Notes: generated by a model from the letters alone, not told the origin. A stretch of DNA of 64,000 nt from Melitaea cinxia (GCF_905220565.1 NC_059408.1:16120508-16184507), one strand, 5' to 3'; shown: positions 31,396-42,677, counted from the stretch's first letter. A program made the numbers and translations.

Positions 31396-31914
31396 ACACG
31401 ATTATTTGAAATCGATTTGACATACTCGGTTTCTCCAGATTTTAAACAAAAATTTCATTCATTAAGACTGCTACGCTGGTATAAGTAGAAACTAGAGTCT
31501 TAGTAGAGTTTTAGTAGGCACGCGTATTTTGTAGTAAAAAGCCTAAATAAGTTAAAAAAATAATTGGAAATTCTGGAAAAGTTTTTGTATTGAATCTAAA
31601 TGCTTAAAGATCTATTCACTTTATACTTGGATCAATCGAATCCCTAGGTGAGTAAGGTTGCAGATAGTACGTCTTTTATACAAGTGATTGCTTGCGGTTT
31701 TCCACCCTTTGATAAAGTACCCATCAGTGGTAAAAAGGGAATCCGAGTTTATTGTACCGTTTGAGGGTCTGTTGAGCATTTATTGAATTAGTTTCACATA
31801 CTTTAACATTTTCAACGTATGAAATTCAGGCTAAGCAAATTATTATACCATATCATGTTACCCTTTGATAACCATTATTGGACTAGAGACTTGGAGATAT
31901 AGATCTTTACAAAT
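31396..31914. other. Non-coding stretch
   Basis: No recognised feature. Confidence 0.35.
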
Positions 31915-32245
31915 AAATAAAATTAGAGTGTCTGTTTGTAATATTAAAAAAAGAAACATGTATTACTAAATTTATGTGGATATAAACACGGTACATATAC
32001 TAAAATAACATTTTTTACAAATTTTGTCAGTTTGTCTGTCTTTCTGTCTGTTTATTCCGGCTTATCTCTGAAACGGCTGGACCGATTTTTACAGGACTTT
32101 TACTGGCAAATAGCTGATGTAATAAGGAGCAACTTAAGCTACTTTTATTTCAGAAATTTATTTATTTTTTAACTCTGTGAACTGAACAATATTTTTTTTT
32201 GTGATTCCACGCAAACGAAGTCGCGGGCACAGCTAGTATATACAT
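31915..32245 (+). repeat. Decayed LINE-end-like repeat
   Basis: Co-linear with 16,190-16,445 ('acacggtacatatactaaaataacattttttacaa', 'tttctgtctgtttattccggcttatctctgaaacggctggaccg'), continuing further to 'gtgattccacgcaaacgaagtcgcgggcacagctagtatat'. That ending is the tag common to many lepidopteran copies. Confidence 0.65.
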
Positions 32246-32261
32246 ATATTGATATTTGTTT

Positions 32262-32600
32262 TTGTTCTTAAACAAAAAAGAAATTGACTTTAATTTGCAC
32301 GGATAAGTAATAAAACGAGAAAATTATGAATGTAGGTAGTCGAATATAATTGAATACGCAATATGAGGGTAGTTTTAAAACTACTTGTCAGATTTGATTA
32401 AACTATAATGGGACCCAATGATAAGCATCAGCTTTAGGTTAAAAAAGAATTATTGAAATCAATCCACCAGATAAAAGTCATGAGGTAACCCACCCAGTCA
32501 AAACTTCTGAGACAACATACATAAAAAATACAGTCCAAGTTTTTCCTCTAGTTTTTGAAGTTGATTAAAAACTGAGACATTTGCTTGTTTTCGAATTTCA
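32262..32600 (-). repeat. MITE-like element, decayed long form
   Basis: 'aaaaaagaaattgactttaatttgcacggataagtaataaaacg', 'gatttgattaaactataatgggacccaatgataagcatcagctttaggtt', 'gtaacccacccagtcaaaacttctgag' and '..gtttttgaagttgatt' follow the reverse complement of 18,384-18,770. Confidence 0.5.
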
Positions 32601-33887
32601 GTGACGTAAGCAAGGTTCTGAGGTTCGATCCGTTTATATCTAACATATATGTTATACAATAATCAGCTTACAAGGAATCCATATATTCAATTAAATCTTC
32701 TTAGGCTGAGCCCCGAATTCCGAGGCCTTGTGGACCGACTGTAAGCTGGTTTTGCAATAAAATATTAACATCGTACTGTTGAGGGACAACTTAAGGTTGG
32801 TGCTCTCTTTGATACGATGATAATGCTATGGGGTCTGCTGCTTTACTTTACGGCGTCGTGTAAATGTAAAAACTTACAAGTCGCCATTGCAGCTAGATGG
32901 TGATCACAAGCATAGACTTTCTGTATGGATCATTTTTTCTTATCTGTAATCTTGTGCTGTGAATGAATACCGTTCACTGCGTCTGATTTCAGCTATTATT
33001 AACCTAATGGATGATAGTATTCCATAGTCAATAATTTTCTCGTTGGTCATTCGATTCCATCGTTGTCAGTTTTGAGAAATCACTGTGGTAAATTATAGTA
33101 TCATCTGCCGGTTTCCACATTCTAGAACATTCCTATTTTATACAACGAATTAGATGAGATATTGTTGTGATGTTGTCGATGATGATGTTGCTTTCCATCA
33201 TATTTTGTATTTTCTACAATTCCTATTTCATTTTGCTAATCTGTACGGCTTCTCACTTAATTAGGTTTATTTAATTCCAATATGAATATTGAAAAATGTA
33301 TTAGTTTTACCCTTTTTTCGTACATTAACATTTGTATCTCAAAGATTAATAAATAAATGTATGGAAAAATCTATCGCATAGCTTGATGAATCGAGAACTA
33401 GTTTACTAAACGAAGGGTCAGGATAGGATTAGCGGTCTTATCCAGGGCTCGCACGAGAAAGAGGCGACTTAATTGTAACAGTTGTGAATGGGAACGACTG
33501 ATTGTAAGGTAACAATGTTTGTTCTAAAAACAACTTTAAAATAAGCAACTAAGGTTTAAATTTGATTATTATTGCGTGTATGTATTGTGGTTTTATTGAT
33601 AAAGCTAGGTGCATAATTTATACATTGAATTAATTATGTATTGTGTCAATTGTTTGCTGTATTATTTTTATCGTTAAATTGTTTTAAGTTACAGTTTCTG
33701 TTTGGTTAAGATCACGCGATTGGGTTAGTGTATTTTTATGTTATTTGTAATAATTCACTAAAACAAAATAATGCGTAATAATTATTCGGTATTGCCTCTT
33801 AAATTACTTATTTTATTGTATTTCACGAAGATGTGGTGATATTTGATGTTCACGATTACAAAAGTCTTAATAATTTTAATCTTTGCT
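32601..33887. other. Non-coding stretch
   Basis: No repeat head recognised. 32,690-32,900 (ggctgagccccgaattccgaggccttgtggaccgactgtaagctgg; aacttacaagtcgccattgcagctagatggtg) and 33,395-33,500 are less AT-rich. No exon with both splice signals was found. Confidence 0.3.
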
Positions 33888-33900
33888 GAAAAAGAATAAT
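33888..33900 (+). repeat. Target-site duplication, left, SINE
   Basis: GAAAAAGAATAAT, repeated at 34,256-34,268 after the SINE. A second partial copy (gaagaataat) lies between this and the SINE head. Confidence 0.65.
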
Positions 33901-33912
33901 GAGAAGAATAAT

Positions 33913-34255
33913 GACGCCGCGTTGGCGCTACGGTCACAGCCATGGATTGTACCTGTTGCGCTTGGCGGTTGCGGGTTCGATCCCCGCATATGACAAAGAT
34001 TTTTATTGGCCACACAGGTGTTTGCCGTGGTCTGGGTGTTTGTGTAGTCCTTGTGGGTCTCCCCACCGTGCCTCGGAGAGCACGTTAAGCCGTTGGTCCC
34101 GGTTGTTATCATGTACACCTGATAGCGATCGTTACTCATAGTAGGAAATATATTCGCCAACCCGAATTGGAGCAGCGTGGTGGATTAAGCTCTGATCCTT
34201 CTCCTAGATGGGGAAAGAGGCCTATGCCCAGTAGTGGGATATTACAGGCTGAAGC
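33913..34255 (+). mobile_element. tRNA-derived SINE (family 1), full length, young
   Basis: Complete head-to-tail copy: 'gacgccgcgttggcgctacggtcacagcc', B box in 'gcgggttcgatccccgc', the 'tttgccgtggtctgggtgtttgtgtagtccttgtgggtctcccc' body, 'gagagcacgttaagccgttggtcccggttgttatcatgtacacctgatagcgatcgttactcatagtaggaa' and the 'attacaggctgaagcg' end. It keeps the segment missing from the 26,943 copy. Frames on both strands are by-products. Confidence 0.85.
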
Positions 34256-34599
34256 GAAAAAGAATAATCAAAATGTTTTATCTAGTGGATATCATCATCC
34301 ATCATGCGCTATCTACGACTGGTGAAGCAGGACCTAAGTTATTAAAACCAAATGAGTATTTGGAACATAGTTATGATTATGTATACGTATAAAAGAACGA
34401 TTAAGTCGTAATTTATTTTTCGTGTTTCCTCAATAAATCTCCTAGGATCGCGTTAATCGTTCATGTTCGAGCGGCTAATGATCGCGAGGGCTTTTGTTAA
34501 ACCTCCGAGAAATTAACTTACTTCTTACCGTATTTACTTGGTTACTTATTTCGGGCTAAAAGCGTGATAAGCTTCGAAAAAAAAGGTTGTATCTGTTAC

Positions 34600-34878
34600 A
34601 ATGCTGTGTGATTACGGCAGCAAAGAATATAGCCACGCCTCTCTTCCCGTGGGGGTCGTAAGAGGCGATTAAGGGATAACACAGTTCCACTACCACCTTG
34701 GAACTTAAAAAATCGACCGATGGCGGGATAGCCATCTAACTGCTGACTTTCAAATACACAGGCCGAAGACGGGCAGCAGCGTCTTTGGTGCGACAAAGCC
34801 AGCCCTGCAGTCACCAACCCGCCTGCCCAGCGTACTGACTACGGGCAAATCCTCCCCATCTCCAGCAGTGGACTTTGT
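34600..34878 (+). mobile_element. RTE-tailed short element, tail damaged
   Basis: 'gctgtgtgattacggcagcaaagaatatagccacgcctctcttcccgtgggggtcgtaagaggcgattaagggataacacagttcc' opens the element in plus orientation. It continues to 'accaacccgcctgcccagcg' and then jumps to '..tctccagcagtggactt', losing about 60 bp of the tail. Confidence 0.75.
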
Positions 34879-35570
34879 TAGTAGATCTGAAGTGATCTGC
34901 TTCAGCGTCAAAACTAACACTGTTATTTACATAGGATTTTATATCGTATTTATTCCTACTTGAGTGCAATGTTTGGTTTTTCCATTAGAAAATCCTCTAA
35001 AATAATAGATTTTGATTAAATAATAATATTTTCTGGTTATATTCTTACACACACTTTTTGATAGTAAAAGACCAAGAAAACAGAGATTATCTAATATCGT
35101 AGAAAATTCTCATATACAACGTGACATGACAAATTGTGTACCAACTTTCCTGCTACCTTCATATTTTGGCAGATTCAAAGATTACTCCTACGTAACAAGT
35201 TTCTTATAACTTTGATTTTTCCATTAGGGAAACTAATGAAGGCACTTAGATATTTGTTCTTTGTATTTCTTTCATTATTTTGTGGTAACAGTATTTGTTT
35301 CTTTTTTATTTTTTTTTTCTTAATAATATTTGAATGATTTCCTTAAGATTTGTTTAAAAGGTTTTACAGTGGTCTGTATGTATTTTTCTGAATATTCGCT
35401 GATAACATTTTAAGTGTTATTGTTAGGAGTGATCCTATAATTACTAAATCTGGATATAATGAAGGAATATTATAAAAATAATGAGAAATATAAAATAAGT
35501 ACAAGCTAAAATAGCTTAAAAAAAACTAGATGTTTCTTTGAATACGTATTTTTTTTAATAGATAAAAAAA
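34879..35570. other. AT-rich non-coding stretch
   Basis: The frame at 35,134-35,337 is Phe/Leu/Ile-rich because of T-runs. No feature supported. Confidence 0.4.
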
Positions 35571-35736
35571 CGCTTCCCCTTCAACGGCCCCCAGTAGGAG
35601 TTTCTCCTGTGTCGGGGGTCCGGAAACACACAATACACAAGCACAACGCCCAGACCACGACAAACATTTATATGGCCGATACAAATGTCTGTCGTGAGCG
35701 GGAATCGAACCCACGACCGCTGCGCCATGCGTCGTC
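35571..35736 (-). mobile_element. SINE (family 1, short subfamily)
   Basis: The minus strand reads 'gacgacgcatggcgcagcggtcgtgggttcgattcccgctcacgacagacatttgtatcggcc', then 'tggtctgggcgttgtgcttgtgtattgtgtgtttccggacccccgacacagg' and '..gggggccgttgaa'. The head has an internal deletion between the A and B boxes. Confidence 0.8.
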
Positions 35737-36179
35737 AATTATTTATAGTGAATCAAAAATATTTTTTACTATAAAATTCTACTTCAAAAAAACCTGTGTA
35801 CAAAATTTAGAATCCTATCCCAATATTAGAATGCTAGCCCCTGTTAGGCAAAAAGATTATTAAAAAAAATCTGATTATTGTCAGAAAATAAATAACATGT
35901 GACAATGACGCTACGATAACGACAATAACGCTATAATACGGAATCAAAATCACTAAAGGCAAAGATGTATTGTAATAACATCTTTAATGAAAAACTTACT
36001 AACTTATATGGTTATAGAAACTTTATTCTCATAAAGAATTACAATAAATTCAATTACATGAGAAATTCAACTATATAAACAATTTGTAATTTATAACATA
36101 GTATTACTGCGAGTCCAACACAAAAGAAAAAATAAAACTAATGTGGTTAGAAATTAACACTCATTTTTCACAGCGATCG
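35737..36179. other. Non-coding stretch
   Basis: AT-rich; no recognised feature. Confidence 0.35.
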
Positions 36180-36500
36180 ATATACAAATTGTCAAACTTA
36201 ATAACTTGATATGTCATTACCAGAAAACAACGTGACGTAATTAATACGACTCGAGTACAACCGCTAGTCAAACGTAGCCGGCGTAAAAAAATATTCCCAG
36301 TACAAGATAGGCATTTTGAAGATCCATTGTTCGTTCCCGCCGAATAGGAGACGAGTGTTCGTCGTTTATTCTACGAATGTCAGCGACACCCGCCATTAAA
36401 AGTGACGTAAATATTTGCTGATTCTTCAGATTTGAAGACGCAGTATACACGGGAATAAATACAATAGGATTTGTTATGGATCTTTTCATATCGTATGTTC
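36180..36500 (-). promoter_or_regulatory. CpG-containing segment with two CRE-like sites and a short ORF
   Basis: Two TGACGTAA words (near 36,232 and 36,401) flank a CpG-richer stretch (cgttcccgccgaataggagacgagtgttcgtcg). On minus a 73-codon frame (36,268-36,489) ends with an internal ATG segment MDLQNAYLVLGIFFYAGYV, which is hydrophobic. I recognise no family. It could be a promoter or enhancer, a small-protein gene or a 5' exon. There is no donor site that makes an exon convincing. Confidence 0.25.
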
Positions 36501-36919
36501 AATTATCAAAATAATGTTTTGTTAAATTGGGGTTTTGAAAGCGTATGTTTGGTAGGAGTGATATACAAATAAATAAGAAATTAAAAATGAACCACACATC
36601 CAAAGGTCCTAGTTGGATATAATTCTTTGTCGAGGTTATAGAAACGCAAATAAAACTAACAGTAACGCTGTGTGTGTTTGTGTTTGTAAACTAATATCTA
36701 TATTATAAATACAAACATTATACTATTACTAGTAATCGTTCCATTTCGTTAATCCATGATCAACATTTAATTATTTGCAAAATTTAAAATAATTTATCAT
36801 TCTTTTGTAAAAACACAACAGTTTTACATTTAAAAAGCATTTTAATACAAAAACTATGATAAGACGAACGTTTCAATGGAAATCATAAGTTACTTTCAAT
36901 GTTTAATTTTTTTTTATAT
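36501..36919. other. Non-coding stretch
   Basis: No recognised feature. Confidence 0.35.
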
Positions 36920-37195
36920 CACTAGGTCGGCAAACAAGCGAACGGCTCACTTGATGGTAAGCGATTACCGTAGCTTATAGACGCCTGCAACACCAGAAGC
37001 ATCGCAAGCACGTTGCAGACCCAATCCCCCCCCCCCAGGAGCTCTGGTCACCTTACTCACCAACAGGAACACAATACTGCCTAAAAACAGTATTATTTAG
37101 CTGTGATCTTCTGTAAGGTCGAGGTACTACCCCAGTCGGGCTGCTCCATATTTTGAGCAGGAAATTCCTGCTGTGCCCTATCTCAGTTAATGATT
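36920..37195 (+). repeat. Dispersed 'cctgcaacaccag' repeat, best copy
   Basis: 'cactaggtcggcaaacaagcg..cggctcacttgatggtaagcgattaccgtagcttatagacgcctgcaacaccagaagcatcgcaagcacgttg', a C-run, 'ggagctctggtcaccttactcacc', 'cagtattatttagctgtgatcttctgtaaggtcgaggtac' and 'gggctgctccatattttgagcagga'. It serves as the reference for the shorter copies in this window. Non-coding; class unassigned. Confidence 0.65.
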
Positions 37196-37224
37196 ATTGT
37201 GTGTGATTATTTATGTACTCGAGA

Positions 37225-37383
37225 TGGGACCGCGTGTTGGCAAACGCAGTGTGGGACGTCCTCCGGCCCGCTGGACGATCTACGTAAGGTTGCCGGTGTA
37301 GGCTGGATGAGCATTGCGGAAAACCGAGATGTCTGGCGCGAACTTGGTAGGGCCTAAATCCAGCAGTGGACTGCAATAGGCTT
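37225..37383 (+). pseudogene. RTE-class LINE, ORF C-terminus fragment
   Basis: The plus strand reads GKRSVGRPPARWT, then after a small frame disruption VGWMSIAENRDVWRELG and ...SSSGLQ*A in a shifted frame ('..cggcccgctggacgatctacgtaaggttgccggtgtaggctggatgagcattgcg'). Homologous to 14,427-14,550 but extending further upstream and carrying frameshifts. Immediately 3' of the dispersed repeat. Confidence 0.7.
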
Positions 37384-38945
37384 AAATGACTGATTCAAAG
37401 TAACCTTAGTATGTTTTACCAATCTAGAAGTATCTGGATGATGCATAGTTTACAAACAAGAAATTATTTTGCCCTCGTTATATAAGAGTTCGAATCAGAT
37501 TTTACAGAACAGTTTAGTTGATAAGATTACCCCCGAGTTGGTTCTCAAAAAAAAAAAACAAGATACATATAAAATAAACAAGACAAACACACTTAAAAAA
37601 ATTCAGACACAAGTAAAGTCATTCTTAAGTCATTTCATGAATTAAAAAAAAATAACTCCAAGAGACAGCAGACTGGTGTCAATGACCCGTATTCCATTGT
37701 ATAATTCGGTTGGCGTCCCTCAGCAGATGTCGCCACCACTGACAGTCGAGCTCGGCATCGTAAACATTACGCGTTTTTGCACAATTTTTAGAATGTCAAG
37801 ATAAAATGTGAATATTATTATAAATTATTTTATTCTTATAAAATTCAACTCAAATTTTGCTGTTTTTAACAAAAATAAGCGTTCTTTGAATGTTTAAATC
37901 TTTATTTCAAATCTCAAATTTCACAAGTGGACATTTGTTAACTTTTTTATTTAATTGTTGAAGCTGCTTAGTTACTTCTGTTTTATCAGGCGAAGGAGTA
38001 TCTCCATTATTTAAAGAGGTTTACTATTTTCTGTTATTATGTTTATTAGGTTGTAGAGTAATTTTTTTACTAACCTAAATAATACAAACATTCCATTGTC
38101 CTTTATAGCATTATAAGTATGAATAAATTTCAAACTATATTTTTATAATCAAAGATTAAAATGTATATGTTTAGACCGTACGAACTAATTTTGCGACTGT
38201 TTTATAAGTTTCCTGTGGCAGGACTACTGGAAGAGATTCCATCACGGGATAAGTAGTGCCTTTGTACCAGCATTGTTTATAAGAGCTATTTCCTTTTGCT
38301 ATCCTAGTGTGCATAAATTGTTAAATAAATAAATAAATAAAATAATTAAACTGTAATTTCTTTCTTTTAATTTATATAATAATATATATTTTAATTTTAA
38401 CTTTTTCATATCTTTACTGTCAAGGTCAAAATTTATAAAAAAAGCGATTTAGAGTCTTAATTGGTAAGCATTTTCTTTATAAATTATTCCCACTTCCATG
38501 ATATCGTAATTTCCTGCAAATGGTAAAGGATTATTTATTGTTGTGACCGAAGAAAAATTGTTTTATGAATGAAAATAGAAAAATGAATTGAAAAAATTCA
38601 GTCATTATTAATCAGCTTTAAGAAGAAAAAAACTCCTTTTATCACAAAAGCGCTCCATCTTCGACATAAAACGGTGAAATAAAAACGTAAATACTCGCAC
38701 CGGATTGTATCGTTTTCTTATTCAAGGTTTTTTTATCTAACCAAATTGAAGAATTAATGAAGCGAAAACTTTTACTGTTTCCAGAATCCTTGTTTCATTG
38801 TAATAAAGTTCAAATTGCTTGTTTTATTGCGAACACAGCGAGTTACCCTAGTAGCGGATTTATGACTCAATACCAATTTGTATGCGTCATTCCTAAATAT
38901 TAACAGTGGTTTTTTTAGTTAGTTTTAAAATGTTTCAATGGATTT
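37384..38945. other. Non-coding stretch
   Basis: AT-rich. 37,670-37,760 (cagcagactggtgtcaatgacccgtattcc, ggcgtccctcagcagatgtcgccaccactgacagtcgagctcgg) is GC-richer and unassigned. A (taaa)n run lies at 38,322-38,345. Confidence 0.35.
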
Positions 38946-39289
38946 AAATGCGTGCTGTGTGGCTACGGCACTAAAGAATTTAGCCACCCCCTCTCTTCCC
39001 GTGGGTGTCGTAAGAGGCGACTAAGGGATAACAAGGTTCCACAACCACCTTGGAACTTAAGAAGCCGACCGATGGCGGGATAACCATCCAACTGCTGGCT
39101 TTGAAATACATAGGCCGAAGACGGGCAGCAGCGTCTTCGGTGCGACAAAGCCAGTACTGCGGTCACCAACCCGCCTGCCCAGCGTGGTGACTATGGGCAA
39201 AACACATGAGTTCACGTTATTTGTGGCGTAAACTTGTGGAGGCCTATGTCCAGCAGTGGACTGTATAGGCTGTAATAATGATGAAATGC
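38946..39289 (+). mobile_element. RTE-tailed short element, full length
   Basis: Runs from 'gtgctgtgtggctacggcactaaagaatttagccacccc' to 'ggaggcctatgtccagcagtggactgtataggctgtaataatgatg'. AAATGC occurs at both borders (possible 6-bp duplication). About 335 bp, the same start as the copies at 45,810 and 60,043. The shared start argues for a true short element with an RTE-like tail rather than randomly truncated LINEs. Confidence 0.8.
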
Positions 39290-39428
39290 AGAAGAACGCG
39301 AAGAAGATTGACATGTGATAAGCTAGAGATCAAAAGTAACACGTAGGATACATCTGTTTCGAAATTTACGAACATCGGTTACATATTATATGTTAGACGT
39401 ACTTACTGTTTCACTCCTCCATATCGTG
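39290..39428. other. Non-coding stretch
   Basis: No recognised feature. Confidence 0.3.
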
Positions 39429-39582
39429 CATGTTTATAATTGTAAATATGACGTAATAAAATTCAAATGACAGAAGCGTTGTTCGTTTTTTAAATTTTTG
39501 TAATTCATGTTTATAATTGTAAGTATGACGTAATAAAATTCAAATGACAGAAGCGTTGTTCCTTTTTTAAACTTTTTGAAAA
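39429..39582 (+). repeat. Tandem duplication, 77-bp period
   Basis: 'catgtttataattgtaa' starts at 39,429 and 39,506. Both copies continue 'atgacgtaataaaattcaaatgacagaagcgttgtt' and differ by single bases. Each copy contains TGACGTAA. Confidence 0.9.
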
Positions 39583-39588
39583 TTAAAA

Positions 39589-39690
39589 AATAATAAGTTA
39601 TTTAATTGTTTTCATTTTATCACTTTTTTTTTCGTGTTCAAATAATAAGTTATTTAATTGTTTTCATTTTATCACTTTTTTTCTTCTTTT
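39589..39690 (+). repeat. Tandem duplication, 52-bp period
   Basis: 'aataataagttatttaattgttttcattttatcactttttt' at 39,589 and 39,641. It follows the 77-bp duplication with almost no gap, so two independent small duplications sit side by side. Confidence 0.9.
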
Positions 39691-40252
39691 TCTAAGATGA
39701 TTTGTTAATCTCAGAATGGCGGTTGTTATTTGGTGTTGTCACATTTCATCGCTAAATAAAATACAAGCGTTTTTTATTATCAAGGAGCTAAGTTATTAAG
39801 ATATTGGAGTATTAATCTCATTAAACCAAACTTAATACTATCTTTTATTTCGTTAGCCATACCTAACATGTTTACCACGCTAACCATACCTTCATACATC
39901 AACATAATGTACAATCCTCACAGACACATTCCCCTTAAAGGCTTAATTTAACAGAAACAAACAAAACAACACGAATCAAGACGAATCTCAATTAAAACTG
40001 GGAAATAAATAAGATTGTAGTTAAACGTCGTTAGAGTTAAGTAAGTTACGCGAGCTTAAAGCGATGTGTTAGTGTTTAATTATATTGTTTGGTTTGTGAG
40101 GGTATTTCACTTTATTAGTACTTAACTAAAACTTTTAATGAAACCTGCTTGATGGCTGATACTTTATGGTTTAAGTGATGTTGATATAATCTAGATGCGA
40201 ATGAAAATGTTTATAAAATAGCTTTATCAATACATATAATAATAATTGTATT
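39691..40252. other. Non-coding stretch
   Basis: No recognised feature. Confidence 0.35.
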
Positions 40253-40698
40253 TGCTCGCAAACGAAAAAAACCGACTTCAATTACATCGACAAGTAATAC
40301 AACGTAGGTAGATGAAAAAATACTCAAGTAAATACGCATTATCAAAGATTACTCAAAAAGTTGTTATCAGATCTCAATGAAATTTAAATGTGACCACATA
40401 ATAAACACCAGCTTTTGATTAATTTAAAAATCACCAAAATCACTACACTCAGTAAAAAGTTATGCGGTATAATACGATGTAGGTCGACGAAAAAATAGTC
40501 AAGTAAAAACGCATTATTAGATATAACTCGAAAAGTAGTTGTTAGATCTCAAATAAATTTAAGTGACACCAAATGACACACACCACATTTTGATTAAAAA
40601 CAAATTGTCGAAATCAGTCAAAAGTAACAAACATAAAAAAAAAACAGTCAAATTGAGAACTTCCTCCTTTTTTTGGAAATCGGTTAAAAATGTAACGG
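40253..40698 (-). mobile_element. MITE-like element, long form
   Basis: The plus strand opens 'tgctcgcaaacgaaaaaaaccgacttcaattacatcgacaagtaatacaacgtaggtag'. It contains two 'gatctcaatgaaatttaaatg'-type blocks and two 'aatacgcattat' blocks, then ends 'ttcctcctttttttggaaatcgg'. It is the reverse complement of the 61,060 copy, with an internal deletion. The 89-codon frame at 40,563 starts inside it and is not a gene. Confidence 0.65.
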
Positions 40699-41012
40699 AT
40701 CGTTATCTGTACATGAAAGATATACAAGAACAAATATTATCGGGACCTTTGCCAACGCAAATAGCACCCAAAACAATGATTGTTAGAGTTATTATCTGTT
40801 TGTCTGTTTGTTTGTGCGTTTGTGCAAGCTAATCTCAGAAACGGCTTATCCGATTTAGATGTGGTTTTCACTTATATATTATGGTAAGCTTCACTTAACA
40901 TTCAGTGTTAGTGTCATGTCAATCAGTTCATAAATAAAAAAAGTTATGTCAATTTCAAGAATCACGTTGAACATGTAAATACCCAAAACGCACACGAAGT
41001 CGCAGGCACAGC
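40699..41012 (+). repeat. Decayed LINE-end-like repeat
   Basis: 'gtaacggatcgttatctgtacatgaaagatatacaag', 'gggacctttgccaacgcaaatagcacccaaaacaatgattg', 'ctgtttgtctgtttgtttgtgcg', 'ctaatctcagaaacgg' and the end 'cgcacacgaagtcgcaggcacagctaatctg'. It is the inverse of 50,120-50,460. Confidence 0.65.
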
Positions 41013-41089
41013 TAATCTGTAACAAAATATGATTTGACTGTTTACGAATTAATTATTATCTGACTCGTTGAGGCATGTTATGGAAAAAA

Positions 41090-41362
41090 GTGTTTAACTA
41101 AGGTAAAGCAGAGCAGAGAATATCCTGCTCACAATCTGGAGCGGCCCGACTGGCGAAGTACTTCGACCTAACAACATAGCAGAATAATAATGCTTTCAAT
41201 TAGTGTTGCGTTCCTGTGGTCAGTAAGATCACGATAGCTCCTGGGGGAATTGAGCGGTAGAGTAAGCAACGCGCTTGCAGTGCCTCTGGCGTTAGTATAA
41301 TCCCGTACCATCAGCTGAGCCGTACGCTTATTTGCCGACCTATTGTTATAAAAAAGTGTCTA
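41090..41362 (-). repeat. Dispersed 'cctgcaacaccag' repeat
   Basis: The minus strand has the full order from 'aataggtcggcaaataagcgtacggctcagctgatggtacggga' to 'ctgctctgctttac'. It is among the longer copies and is immediately followed by another. Confidence 0.6.
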
Positions 41363-41550
41363 ATCTAAAGTCTCGAGCAGCCCGACTAGGAAAATATTAC
41401 AACCTTACAGAATATCACAGCCAATTAATACCGTTTACAAGTAGTTTTGTGTTACTTGAGCAAGGCAGTTAGAGTTATAGGGTATGGCGAAGTTGACAGC
41501 GGGGGTAGGCTATGGAAATCGCTTACAGTCAGACGGACCGTATGTTTCGT
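41363..41550 (-). repeat. Dispersed repeat, second adjacent copy
   Basis: 'gtctcgagcagcccgactaggaaaatattacaaccttacagaatatcacagccaattaataccg' repeats the middle of the preceding copy in the same orientation, then ends with 'aatcgcttacagtcagacggaccgtatg'. Two nearly abutting copies suggest tandem duplication or preferential insertion. Confidence 0.55.
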
Positions 41551-41789
41551 AATAATTTAATTACGAAATTGAAATACACGAACAAAATGCTCTAGTAATT
41601 TCAATTAGAAGACAGCATGTTCCACTACTGGACAAAGAGCGCTTTTACTTTGGAAGGTTCGAATTCATACTATTGTTCTACTGTGCTTGATTTATGAATA
41701 ATGTCACGTCGTCACGTGACAAACATCAACTCTATTCAGTCACGTATATTTTACAATCGTTATCTTTGAATATATGCAAATAGCAATGT
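41551..41789. other. Non-coding stretch
   Basis: Includes 'gacagcatgttccactactggacaaagagc', faintly like the RTE or SINE tails. Otherwise nothing. Confidence 0.3.
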
Positions 41790-41957
41790 ATATCTATATA
41801 AATAAAAATAAATTTTGCTAAGCGCATAACTCGAGAATGTCGGCTAATTTTTTTTGTATGTTCCTTAAGGCCCACGGAAGGTTCTAATACAAAAAAAAAA
41901 AAAAAACTTTTTTTATTAACATTTGACGAAACAAAGTCTGTCCGGATAGCTAGTATA
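41790..41957 (+). repeat. Decayed LINE-end-like repeat
   Basis: 'atctatataaataaaaataaattttgctaagcgcataactcgagaatgtcggctaattt', 'tgttccttaaggcccacggaaggttc', ending 'caaagtctgtccggatagctagtat'. Same layout as 47,670-47,932. Confidence 0.6.
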
Positions 41958-42330
41958 TAATAATGTACATATTATATAATGGTGTAAACAATGTGCTCTT
42001 TTGTTATGAAGAATAGTAGTCATTGTTATATGCAGAAGTAAATTTCTAATATTTTATTCACGGACCGTGGCGTGCAAATCTGGACGGATTGCTGCTTATT
42101 GTAATTTTTTTTAAAATTTATTACCGTACAAATATATAACAAAGATTTATAATTATAATTTACAAATAACAAGGCTAGGGTTATACAGGAATGTGCCGTT
42201 CATCAATCATTAGCCATAACTTAAAAATCATAATATAAGAGAATAAAAATTCTTACACGAAAACACATAACAATGTACCTACATTATGTTTAGTATGAAA
42301 AAATTCCGTCAAGAACTATTAATACAACTC
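41958..42330. other. Non-coding intron stretch
   Basis: No recognised feature. Confidence 0.35.
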
Positions 42331-42677
42331 TTATTGTTTAATTCATCATTACAGCCTATACAGTCCACTGCTGGACATAGGCCTCCACAAGTTCACGCCA
42401 AAAATAACGTGAACTCATGTGTTTTGCCCATAGTCACCACGCTGGGCAGGCGGGTTGGTGACCGCAGTACGGGCTTTGTCGCACCGAAGACGCTGCTGCC
42501 CGTCTTCGGCCTGTGTATTTCAAAGCCAGCAGTTGGATGGTTATCCCGCCATCGGTCGGCTTCTTAAGTTCCAAGGTGGTTGTGGAACCTTGTTATCCCT
42601 TAGTCGCCTCTTACGACACCCACGGGAAGAGAGAGGGTGGCTAAATTCTTTAGTGCCCTAGCCATTATTGTTTAATT
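42331..42677 (-). mobile_element. RTE-tailed short element with 13-bp TSD, next to exon
   Basis: TTATTGTTTAATT at 42,331-42,343 and 42,665-42,677 brackets a copy that runs from tail (attacagcctatacagtccactgctggac) to 'ggctaaattctttagtgccctagcc'. The downstream duplication ends only 26 bp before the acceptor AG-exon boundary at 42,703/42,704. The insertion therefore fell in or just upstream of the branch-point region of the intron. The target word itself was copied, so the original bases are preserved on the exon side. Crossing frames of 93 and 68 codons are by-products. Confidence 0.85.
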
